Positions 22,395 to 46,990 of a stretch of DNA of 64,000 bases are shown piece by piece. Position numbers and translations under genes: made by a program. Position 1 is the stretch's first letter; every line of letters starts with the position of its first letter. This DNA comes from Amphibalanus amphitrite (lineage: Eukaryota > Arthropoda > Thecostraca > Balanomorpha > Balanidae): the NCBI RefSeq assembly GCF_019059575.1, contig NW_024881566.1:1-64000 (forward strand). The letters run 5' to 3'. Under the pieces are notes generated by a model. It saw nothing but the letters and a program-made list of their open reading frames with translations. It had not been told where the DNA came from and did not search any database.

Positions 22395-24285
22395 GGGGCG
22401 TTCCACGACAAATCGACAAATAAAAAATTAAATTTGCACCCACATATTTTATTCTTCGTTGAAAACTGGTGTAAGGGGTTGCGATGGGCGGGGAAGCCAG
22501 CTGTGCTAAGGATTTTTTCTTCGAACAACGGTTTCCGAGATATAGCCTCGGGCAATTCCTGGAGGTCACGCTGCAACCCTATGTTTGGCGGCTTATAACT
22601 CAGAAACTATTGGTTTTCTATATGATAAGAACTTTATATGGTTCAGCTCACAATCAACCAACAAACATTTTGGCTATCTCGGATTTTCAATTTTTGAAAA
22701 TTGTGATCACATGACCTTTTGACGTATTTTACAAAGGGTGACCTTGATATTTTCCCCACTGCAAGTTAAAATTTTGTCTGATGAGGATTAAAGCCTTATC
22801 AATGGTCATTCATCTGCGATAATAAACAAGTGGTTATCACTCTATGTTGACCTCAGGTCAGGTCATTTTTATGACCTGTCCATTATTACGAGCGGGAGTG
22901 ACAGCGAGATCTCGAGAACAAAGCAAGATAGCGACAAGCGGTAAACGGTACAGGGTACACACGGATAAGATCTATAATTCTTACTGAAGTCATTTTCAGG
23001 TCAGGTCAAAGATGACGTCACAGGGGCAAAAAGGAAGTCAAAATAGCGGCACTTTAAATATAGGTATGAAGTTTTTCTCGAATAACTTTCAAGGTATCCC
23101 AGCTCGGAACAAACAAATGGCACCATCGTGATCCTCTCATTGATCCGCATCGAAACATATGTATGTTGACCTCGAAAGGTCAAAGTCAAAAGTTGACCTT
23201 AGGTCACGTGACCTAAGGTCATCATATATATCATTCGATGCGCCTTGACGAGCTGAGCACAATGAGTCCATCCGCGCATCTGTATCTCAAACCTGTAAGG
23301 AGTTATTAGCAAAAAAAAACCTTTGATGATCTTTAATGACGTCGCATGACCTTACAGTTGCCCAAGAGCAAAAAAGGTCTCAAGGTAGGCAAAGTTAATC
23401 CTATATGAAGTCACTCATGGTATAATAGGCAACTGCGACGTGTTTTAGTTTAAAAGTAAGCGAGCCGATTTTTCCCCAATTGACTTTTAATGGGATGGTT
23501 AAGAAATTGAGCTGGCCTTAGGTCATCGATATCGAAATTCAAAGCGAACTGGCGCTAGGCCAAAGCAAACACAATGGTGCCTGTTCCACGTCCCTTTCTT
23601 TATTAGATCAAAAGGTACAGCCAAAACTATTTTGACTTCCTTTTTACCCCTATGACGTCTTCTTTGACCTGACCTGAAAATGACCTGTGTAAAAATTGTA
23701 GACCTAATCCGTGTGTACCCTGTACCGTTTACCGCTTGTCGCTATCTTGCTTTGTTCTCGAGATTTCGCTGTCGCTCCCGCTCGTAATAATGGACAGGTC
23801 ATAAAAATGACCTGACCTGAGGTCAACGCAGGGTGATAACCACTTTTTTATTATCGCATATGAATGAAAATTGATAACGCTTTAATCGTCATCAGACAAA
23901 ATTTTAACTTTCAGTGGGGAAAATATCAAGGTCACTCTTTGAAAAATAGGTAAAAAGGTCACGAAGTCAAAATTTTCAAAGATTGAAAATCGGAGATAGC
24001 TGAAATGTTTGTTGGTTGATTGTGAGTTGAACCACATAAAGTTTTTATCGTAGAAAACCAATAGTTTCTGAGTTATAGGCCGCCAAACATAGGGCTGCAG
24101 CGCGACCTACAGGAATTGCCCGAGGCTATATCTCGGAAACCGTTGTTCGAAGAAAAAAAATCCTTGCCACAGCTGGCTTCCCCGCCCTTCACAACCCATT
24201 ACACCAATTTTAAGCGAAAAATAAAATATGAGGGTGCAGGGCACTTGTCGATTTGTCGTGGAACCTCTGTGGAATACCTCTGTTA
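22395..24285. repeat. Giant foldback element with about 650-bp inverted arms
   Basis: The arm 22395-23046 is reverse-complementary, with scattered mismatches, to 23627-24285 around a spacer of about 580 bp. Landmarks are GCGATAATAAACAAGTGG against the inverted site near 23850, and CGGTTTCCGAGATATAGCC against the site near 24130. Both arms and the spacer contain AGGTCA half-sites, and the spacer holds a palindrome around AGGTCACGTGACCT near 23206. No coding frame is present. Confidence 0.85.
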
Positions 24286-24732
24286 AAAAATTAAAATACT
24301 TTCATAGGGTACCTACACCTAATGAAACACACCCTGCGCTGTACCAAGGTCGTGTTTCGAGGAGACACGTCGAATGAACTACAATATGACCTTTAAAAAG
24401 TAACTGGATAATTGACCTCATGTCAATTTCACGACCGGCCATGAAAGGTCATTTTGAATATGTTGGTCCGTATTGCTGAGCTGAGCAGCCTGAGCAATGA
24501 GCATATCTAACGGTTATTTTGATTGCTCTAGCAAGTCTCTATCAAAAGGTATCGTCCAAAACTGATAGCGACCTTTCATAATCTTTTAGATGCCCGCTAG
24601 TCATCAGCTGCACCGTGCACGTTGGCTTTAACACATGAGTAGATGCCATGACTCAAAATTTATTGCGGTTTTGGCACGTTTGTTCAAAGTAAGTTACGCA
24701 AATATTAAAAACTGTAGCGTGGCTTTAAACCT

Positions 24733-25813
24733 TTAAAGGTAGGTAGTGTGCCAGCTTTCCTGGACCGTATGGAGTTAATGGCCCAGATAAGGAGAACCGG
24801 ATTTTTAGAACTTATCCATACCTTCAAGACTCATGGAAATGTCTTAAATTCTTCAAATTTTTAGTACCCCAGTGCGAAATTCGCCCCGACGGGTTGTCGG
24901 TCGTACCCCAACCACATTTCACACCACTATGAACAATAAATGCACACACTGAAATCGCTATTACCGATATGCTCATCCAATCAAGTTTCGATAAACCCGT
25001 TCATCATCATCTCCTGCGGTTTCGAACACGCCTGTTAGGTGGTGCGGTAGACCGCGCCCAAAGCCAGGGCCCCGGTAACGTGAGGTAGCCGAGTCGGGGC
25101 AGCGTGCGCTGACCCAAGCCGGGGCCGCGCGTCCTCCCGGTGTCATGTGATAGCCCGGGGCTGCCCGCGGGGATGCGGTAGACCGCGCCCAAAGCTGCGG
25201 CCCCGGCTTGGGTCAGCGCACGTTGCCCCGACTCGGCTACCTCACGTTACCGGGGCCCTGGCTTTGGGCGCGGCTTCTGCTCATACTTTGTGGTGCGGTG
25301 GTGGTGCGTCGGGCCGCGCGCTCTGACTTCGGCCAAGAAAAATGCGTCAGCTGATCATTGCCATTTCTGCCACTTGCGTGTGGTGAAATGGGGTCATAAC
25401 TAAGAGACTGCTTTTTCATATCAATTATTTTACATAAAATCATATTTCAAACCATAAATAACGTTCGACAGACAAATAAAAGAAACAATACCAATACAGG
25501 CTTACAGTTTAAAGCTCGACATTGTGTTGTCTACGATTAGACAGCTGATAACTCATTCCCGTACGTCGTAACTCTATAAATGACCTTTGCTTATTGTCAC
25601 ATGTGCGCCGCATTCGCGATTGTTGCCGACGCCTGTTTGCAGGTCAGCCCACTACAGTTGTTATACATATCGAAAAACCGATAAACTTATAGGCGAAAAG
25701 GCACTATTCCAGGCCCATTTTTGATTTTTTTGCGACATTAGGTAAAAATAGAAGCTTCTTATCCTAGGAAAAATAAAATGGGAAATCTTTCAAAGGTGGC
25801 ACACTACCTTTAA
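24733..25813 (+). mobile_element. TIR element K, copy 1
   Basis: The ends are TTTAAAGGTAG...GTGTGCCA on the left and TGGCACACTACCTTTAA on the right. The copy is homologous in inverted orientation to 58151-59024. TTAA lies at both ends and may be the target site. It carries an extra GC-rich insert (25041-25273) absent from copy 2, and TTAA element J begins exactly at its right-end TTAA. Confidence 0.85.
25041..25273. repeat. GC-rich foldback inserted in K copy 1
   Basis: Two arms of about 73 bp (about 25052-25125 and 25199-25273) are near-perfect reverse complements; they contain GTAACGTGAGGTAGCCGAGT and its complement. The phrase GCGGTAGACCGCGCCCAAAG also occurs twice in direct orientation. 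K copy 2 shows the uninterrupted sequence (AGAAGCCACCTAACAGG near 58713). Confidence 0.85.
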
Positions 25814-26982
25814 CCCGCGCCCGGCTGGGGGTCCTGGATTTCCACGCCCTGCTGGGGGGGGGGGTGTTTGAACACCCCCCCTTGTAACTCGGCTCCTGGG
25901 CCACGTAGCGATGCGCGGAAGGCGGCGTTCGAAAGAGCGTCAAAAATAATGACAAAATCACTTCAGTCAATTTTTGGTCAGGTCAAAGGTCAGGTCACCA
26001 GAGGTCATTGAAGGCAAAATTTCGCCGATTTCCAGGTCGAATGTCGAAAATTTCCAAGAAGCCAACGCATAACTCGAGAACCAATAGAGCTACAGCGCCG
26101 CGGAAAAGCGCATTCGATAGCCCTATTAAAGCCCTTTCTGAGTAATTCTCTCAGATTTGACCTAACGTCAACGGTTTTGCCTGCAGGGGGCAAAAATTGC
26201 AAAAATAGCCGATTTTTCGGAAACAGTTTTTCTGCAATAACTTTTGACCCAAGCCTTGTACGAGCTTACTTTTACCGGCATTGTGTTCCTCTCGTCACGA
26301 CGCATCAAATGAACTATAAGTTGACCTTGAAAGGTCAACTTGGAAATTTGTCCTCAGGTCAAGGTCATGACCTGACCGGAAAGGGTCATGTTGCATATCA
26401 GTCGATCCGTATCGTCGAGCTGAACACATCTAAGGCGTTTTCATCGCTCTAGCATGCCTTTATCAAAAGTTATTTGCGAAAAACTGTTAGATACCATTCG
26501 TGACCTAAGATGACCTCAGGGCATAAACAAGGGTCATGGACACCATTTTCATGTTCAGTGTGTCTAAACCACTTGTAATTCGGTGTTTGGGAGTGTTTAT
26601 AATGTCTTTTGTCCAAAAGAGGCGCATTTCAATTTTCTCCCATTGACTTATAATGCGGAGGTCGCAAAATTGACCTGACCTTAGGTCATCGATATCAAAA
26701 TTCTGAGATATACATTTTGTACATGCTATTGCTCTTAGCAATCGCTGAAAGTTTCAAAGCAATCGGTCACTCGGTGTAGCTATGACAGACATTAAAACTT
26801 TTTATGAGGTGAGGTCACTTCAAGTGACCTGGTGACCTGACCTTGAATGACCTTGGTCTGAAATTTTCACAACATGTGTAGAATTGATGTTCGATAAGGG
26901 CCGCCGTTTTTGAGATATTCGCGAAAAACCACAAGGGGGGGGTGTTCAAACACCCCCCCCCCCCCAGCAGGGCGCGGGTTAA
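25810..26982 (+). mobile_element. TTAA element, subfamily 1, copy J
   Basis: TTAA-bounded, about 1173 bp, and nearly identical to copy A minus its MITE. The left hairpin is around GTGTTTGAACAC and the right hairpin around GTGTTCAAACAC, with C-tract, CAGCAGGGCGCGGG and TTAA at the right edge. The AGGTCA cluster near 25977-26010 and the TGACCTTGAAAGGTCA block near 26322 are conserved with copy A. Confidence 0.9.
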
Positions 26983-27187
26983 CCGAGCTGTGAACTGAAT
27001 GATATAAGGCCTGACTTCACGGCCTGAAGCTCAATCGACTTGAACCGTTCATCAGACAATGACACATACCTACTGTACGTCAGATTCCATCCTCATACGA
27101 TTATTATAGAAATCATAGGTACGCACGATTATTTGTTTTTTTTTATTCAGGCCTCCCTCCAACGGGCACTTGTAGCCCAATTACAGG

Positions 27188-30129
27188 CAGTGGCGGATCC
27201 AAGGGGGGGGTCACATGGGTCATGCCCCCCCCCCTTGAGGCCCGGGGGCCCAAAGACCTGCCAGGGGCACCACCGGCCTATCAGGGGTATCACAGTCCTG
27301 ACAGGGGCACCACAGGACCGCCAGGGGCACCACAGGCCTAGCAGGGACACCACGGGCCTGGTGCCCCTGGGCCCTGACAGGACTGTAACGCCCTTGACAA
27401 GCCTGAAGTGTCCCCGGCAGGCACGTGGTGCCCCTGACAGGCCTAAGGCGCCCCTGCAAGGCCGGTGGTGCCCCTGGCAGGCCTGTGGTGCCCTTGCTAG
27501 GCCTCTGGTGCCCCTGACAGGCTTGTAATGCCCCTGGAAGGACTGTGGTGCCCCTGGGCCCTGACAAGCCTGAGGTGCCCGGCCATGACAGGCCAGTGGT
27601 GCCTTGCTAGGCCTTTGGTGCCCCTGGCAGGCCTGTGGTGCCCCTGGCAGGCCTATGGTGCCCCTGACAGGCTTGCGGTGCCCTTGGAAGGACTGTGGTG
27701 TCCCTGGGCCCTGACAAGCCTGAGGTGCCCCTGACAGGCCCGTGGTGCCCTTGTTAGGCCTGTGGTGCCCCTGGCAGGGCTCTGGTGCCCTTGCTAGGCC
27801 GCTGGTACCCCTGCGCCCGGAGAGGACTGGTGCCCCTGAAAAGTCTGAAGTGCCCCTCGGCAGGCCCGTGGTGCCCCTGACAGGTCCAAGGTGCCCCTGC
27901 GAGGCCGGTGGTGCCCCTGGCAGACCTCTGGTGCCCCTGGCAGGTCTGTGGTGCCCCTGGCAGGTCTGTGGCGCCCCTGGCAGACCACAGTGATGCAAAT
28001 GGGGTTCACGAGTGGCCATAAATACGAAAAAGGCCCAAAATTCAAGTTCACTTAATCGAATAAATCGTAATATGGTCAGTCAGGCAAATGTTTGGGGTGT
28101 CTGAAAAAGTATGATTTTAATGTGTTTTGTCAAAACCGGCCTCGTGTAGGATTGTCAGAAGTCGAGACATTTTCGATGTCGTAAAATGACTGTCAGGTAC
28201 TTGAAATTCAAGTGCCGCTAGCGTGCGTTCATGTCATACAAACTGCAAAAATTATACATGAAAATGATCCCCGAAACCTGCTGCTTCTAATGCCACGTCA
28301 TAAAAAGCCGTATCTATTTCGGTTTGGCGGTGAGCTAACTATTTGTAATCATGTTGCAACCGCACTTTTTTACCAAAAATATTTGCTTTCAATTCACCTA
28401 CAGCACTTCACACAGTGTGTGCTAGTTAGTGCACCATATCATAGCATTCCTTAATCATTTCTGAGTCGCATCGTGAAAGAATTAAGGCGCTAGCACAGGG
28501 CTGACCGGCGCTACAGAAGTTTTCATCCGGCACGATCGGGTGCCGCGGCGCAGCGGGCGGCCCGGGGCGGCCGGGCCGCCGCGCCGCCCGGACGTCGCGC
28601 GGCGGCACTCACCCGCCCACTGCGCGCCCACTGCGGCACCCGACCGCCCGGACAAAAACCTCTGTAGCGCCGGTCAGCCCTGTGCTAGCGGCTTAATTCT
28701 TTCACGATGCGACTCAGAAATGATTAGGGAAGGCTATGGTATGGTGGACTAACGGGCACACACTGTGTTAAGTGCTGTAGGTGAAACGAAAGCATTTTTT
28801 TCTTAGTAAAAAACTTCGATTGCAACATGATGCTAATTAGTCAGATTACCGCCAAAGCGAATGAGATACGGCTTTTTGTGACTCGGCATTAGAAGCAGAA
28901 GGCTTTGGGGATCATTCCCATGCATAATTTTTTCAATTTGTACGAAATGAACGCAAACCAGCAGCGTTTGAACTTGCGAGTGTCTGACCGTCATTTTACG
29001 ACCTAGAAAATGTCACGACTTCTGACGATTATACACGAGGCCGGTTTTGACAAAAACATGAAAACCATGTGATTTCAGATGCCCCAAACATTTGTCTACT
29101 CGGCCATATCGCAATTAACTCGATTTGGTAAATTTGACTTTTGGGTATTTATGGCCACTCGTGAACCCCATTTGCATCACTGTGCAGACCTGTGTTGACT
29201 GGTGCCCCTGCTAGGTCGCTGGTGCCCCTCACAGACCTGTGGTGCCCCTTGGCCTTGACAAGCCTGAGATGCCTGGCTATGACAGGCTCGTGGTGCCCCT
29301 GATAGACCAGTGGTGCCCTTGCTAGGCCTGTAGTGCCCCTGGCAGGCCTCTGGTGCCCCTGCTACCCCTGCGCCCGGAGAGGACTATGGTGCCCCTGAAA
29401 AGCCTGAAGTGCCTCTCGACAGGCCCGTGGTGCCCCTGACAGGCCCAAGTTACCCCTGCAAGGTCGGTGGTGCTCCTGGCAGGCCTCTGGTGCCCCTGGC
29501 AGGTCTGTGGTGCCCCTGGCAGGCCTGTGTTGACTGGTGCCCCTGCTAGGCCGCTGGTGCCCCTCACAGGCCTGCGGTGCCCCTGGAAGGACTGTGGTGC
29601 CCCTGCCCCTAGGGGTGCTCATGGGCCCAACAGGCCCGTTGTGCCCCTGACAGGCCTGTCGTGTATACTTGCTAGACCTGTGGTGCCCCTGCTTCCTGGC
29701 GGGCCTGTGGCGCCTCTACAAGGCCGTAGGTGCCCCTGACAGGTTTGTGGTGTCCCTGGAAGGACTTTGGTGCCCCTGACAAGCCTGAAGTGTCAAGGAC
29801 AGACCCTTTAGACGCCAGGGTCAAGTTCGTCGGACTGACAACGATTCGCTTACCTGATAACGTTCCTGGTAAGTACTCACTACTCAGCGTCCACAACATA
29901 TATACACATAGTACATTCATATATACTTGCTTACAATTGGTAAATGTGGCTGTGGCAAGAGTTAAGATACTGACTTAAAATAAAAAAATAAAAAGAAAAA
30001 AAAACTGAAAATGGGGGCACCACCAAAATGAAGTGGACGAAATCCGTTGAGTTTTTAATTTTGGGTATAGGTAGGGGCACCACTTCGATTCATGACCCTC
30101 CCCTTGGAATTTTCCTGGATCCGCCCCTG
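27188..30129 (+). mobile_element. hAT-type element carrying a 20-bp minisatellite
   Basis: The termini are CAGTGGCGGATCCA and, inverted, CAGGGGCGGATCCAGG. The 8-bp duplication ATTACAGG flanks it at 27180-27187 and 30130-30137. It contains two blocks of a 20-bp repeat (GGTGCCCCTGGCAGGCCTGT) at about 27240-27980 and 29190-29800, separated by a nested foldback. There is no transposase. The MITE at 45499-45650 shares its termini. Confidence 0.92.
27987..29183. mobile_element. Foldback element nested in the minisatellite
   Basis: The ends are ACAGTGATGCAAATGGGG and its complement, with arms of about 500 bp (27987-about 28540 and about 28640-29183) around a GC-rich core of about 100 bp. A 7-bp repeat, GCAGACC, flanks it at 27980-27986 and 29184-29190, and the minisatellite resumes on the far side. 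Confidence 0.88.
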
Positions 30130-30891
30130 ATTACAGGACGGCTCCTCCTCCTCCTGGCCCTTGTTCCCCCACCCCTCAGGCTACGGCTGAAGTGGGAGCC
30201 TACCCCACACCTGGTGACACAGCCGGGGACGACGCCCGCGGAACGGGCGGAACCGGGAATCGAACCCGAAACCCGGCACCGCCCGCACCGCGGGTCGACG
30301 CCTCAACCGACTGCGCCACCAGGGCCGCAGTCGGTTGTGCGTATGATACCTTCCATCGTTTTGCTTTTGCAGGATCCGACAAGCGCCGCGGCATGCACCC
30401 AACAGCCCCCTCGTATCTCTCCTTACTCCCGTACTCCTGTACCATTGAGGGATAAGAACGCCTATAGCAGTGCTTTGTCCCGGAATAAACACCACTACGA
30501 CCCCGATGTTCTACCATAAATTAGACGGGTGGACAGAAAAAAGAAAGTTTTAATTGTTAGTTTATTGAGAAGTCATTTAGATTATACAAATAGAATTGCA
30601 TATCAATAATTTCCAGGTGATCAAACAATCCAAAATTGTAATCGCCAAAGTTGTCGCCAGAGAACCATAGCGAAGCTGGCTGATCGGAGAATGGACTGGC
30701 ATCAGTGCCCGCCGGTCATGACAGACTGTGCTCGCATTCAGCCAGCGAGGGTCCTCGGATCCCTCGGATTCAGTGCCTATCCACCACACCGTCTGCCCGT
30801 CACCCCTATCGAACCGTTCGCCCATCACCCCATATGGTGCCACTGCCGTCGTCCAACGCCGTCAACACACGGGACCAAACACCAGTGTCCG

Positions 30892-30897
30892 TTTATT
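30892..30897 (-). terminator. Poly(A) signal of the eIF2-beta gene
   Basis: AATAAA on the minus strand, about 70 bases downstream of the eIF2-beta stop codon. Confidence 0.7.
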
Positions 30898-30967
30898 ATA
30901 ATATAGAGCGGTATAAACTGACTCGGGGGTGGGTGGGGCGCGGCTGGCGTCCCTCCGCGGCGCCCGC

Positions 30968-45092
<14,125 letters not shown>

Positions 45093-45300
45093 AGTTATAG
45101 ATCAAGATCAAACTTTTGCACTTGTATAATTTTAAATAAACTCCCAATACCGATATTCACAGCTCTCCGCTTCCACGTGTGACGGCGCCAGTCTGACTTC
45201 AATTCTGACGCACGTCAACGATCAACCGTCTTACGCAAGGTACTTAAAAAATAACGTCATCACATCCTTATCGAGCCAATGACGTCACGGCACTCTTTCA
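45093..45300 (-). promoter_or_regulatory. Probable eIF2-beta promoter region
   Basis: Upstream of exon 1 on the minus strand lie an E-box-like CACGTG at about 45174 and a CRE in CCAATGACGTCACGG at about 45276-45290. There is no clear TATA box at a fixed distance. The assignment rests on position and motifs only. Confidence 0.4.
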
Positions 45301-45498
45301 TCATCGACAAGATCCTTCAAGATAGTTTAGATAGATGGCCTTGGTTTAGATACCAAACCACCCTGTCTCTGTCAAAACTCAAACCACCCCCTGACGGCGC
45401 CTAAAGTGCTGGAAAGTGGAAAGCCGCCTTCGGCGCCCCGAAATGATCTTGAAAGGCGTTTGCTATATTTGGGAGGGACTAAGCCCATAGTGCACCCC

Positions 45499-45650
45499 CA
45501 GTGGCGGATCCAGGGGGGGGGGCAAAATGGGCATTTGCCCCCCCAAACGGCATGATTTTAACATTACGCCTATGGACGATGCATGGAAAGAATCGATAAA
45601 TTTTTATGGTTTGCCCCCCCCCCCAAACCTCTGAGCTGGATCCGCCTCTG
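45499..45650. mobile_element. 152-bp hAT MITE
   Basis: The ends are CAGTGGCGGATCCAGGGGGG and, inverted, CAGAGGCGGATCCAG. The 8-bp duplication TGCACCCC flanks it at 45491-45498 and 45651-45658. It shares its termini with the element at 27188-30129. Confidence 0.93.
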
Positions 45651-45658
45651 TGCACCCC

Positions 45659-46990
45659 TACCCCTTTGCTGCGCCCCTTACCTACGTGGACGATGTGAAC
45701 TGCTCATTCCGTTTCGAAAGGTTGTGATGGCATTGGCCCCAATGAGTAGTAAAGTAATCTTGGGCCCCAATGATCTTCCCCCTCCCCTTCCACTTCTTGT
45801 CAATTGATCCGGCTGTCCAGCAGTGTGTTAGCTGCAAGTCGCAGCGCCATACACTGGGCCAGATCTGGCTGATTCGGTCCAGCTCAGATGCCTAAGTTAT
45901 CCATGAGCCTCGTTTGGTCCATTTTCATATGACTCTGAAGTCTACCTTACGAGGTGTAACCGATCTCGCACCAATGTTACGTGAAGTAGATGGAAGGAGA
46001 GAACACGAGCTGTAGACGATTCTGGGTATATTGGAACATAGCATGCATAGACGCCACACATCTTCCGGGTTCCAACACAAAACACACGAGTGACAATTAT
46101 CTATTCTACCATATACATTATACCTACAGCATAGTGTTCCCGATGATGAGAATTAATCAAAATGAAATAATACCCGATTCTGTCGGCATCCGTATTTGAG
46201 TGCATCGGCAGTGAACATACAGATTTGAGACACAACTCAGAGTTTTACTACCGGAAAAACATGCATCGCACAAGGTCGATTAACCTTGAACATACGTCCT
46301 ACGTTACAGAGCGCAACTCCCTGGGTGATGGATCTTGACTATCTGGGAGGTGAAGCGGTATCTGGTCTACCAAGTACCGAGCACACATGACACGGCCAAT
46401 ACGTGAAGTCGTCAGGCTGGCGAACATTCACCGCTGAGTGCTGAGTGCTAACGTCAAACATAACGGAATATAAACCATTAAACAGTTTTAAAATGGCAAA
46501 CGGCATGAATTTCAATCTGAGCCTTAACTATTAAAAAACCAGCGAACATTTCGTCATCCATCCGCTTGCCAAAATATAATTTTTCAACGAAAATTGCTGA
46601 ATGTAAAACCAATTACCCTTGCCTTATTCTAAAAAGAACGATGCATGAAAAAAGAACATCATTAATCTTCAATAAGAACACGTACATAAGCCCAAATCAC
46701 GTATTTTAGGAATACAGGTACGCATGTAAAATACAGGTAAAGTAAGTCTGAGTTATAACTTATCGTACACATCGATTAAAAGAAACAGCCAGCCACGCAC
46801 ACGATGGGTAAAAGCGTTGGAATAATAAACACTTGATGCTCAGGTCACACCTCTTTGGCAACAAGGCATCGTCACGTGCCTGTCACACGATGTCCTCTGA
46901 CGCTTGTGCTGAAAGCTCTCGTACCTCACTGAGCCGACGGGCGCTGGCTGTCTCAGCCAGACCTCAGTCGGAGCTGGTGCGTCACAGTTC
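45659..46990. other. Spacer and presumed 3' flank of mucolipin, nothing else seen
   Basis: No gene, RNA or shared repeat is recognised between the MITE and the mucolipin stop codon. Confidence 0.5.

Larger units (their letters stand above)
27131..30330 (-). mobile_element. tRNA-derived SINE, interrupted by a hAT element
   Basis: On the minus strand a tRNA-like head at about 30330-30240 has an A box (TGGCGCAGTCGGTTGAGG) and a B box (GGGTTCGATTCCC). A body of about 100 bp and a short tail follow, ending in AATAAAAAAAAAC at about 27140-27131. The 2.9-kb element 27188-30129 splits it at ATTACAGG. Without the insert the SINE is about 250 bp. The tRNA of origin is not identified. Confidence 0.7.

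Noticed and set aside
27147-28019. 290-codon minus-strand frame reading GAPQACQGHHRP repeats
   Set aside because: It follows the 20-bp minisatellite, which has no stop codons in several frames, and it runs into transposon ends.
27187-30129. Tc1/mariner or piggyBac assignment for the CAGTGGCGGATCC elements
   Set aside because: The target duplication is 8 bp (ATTACAGG, TGCACCCC), not TA or TTAA, so hAT fits better.
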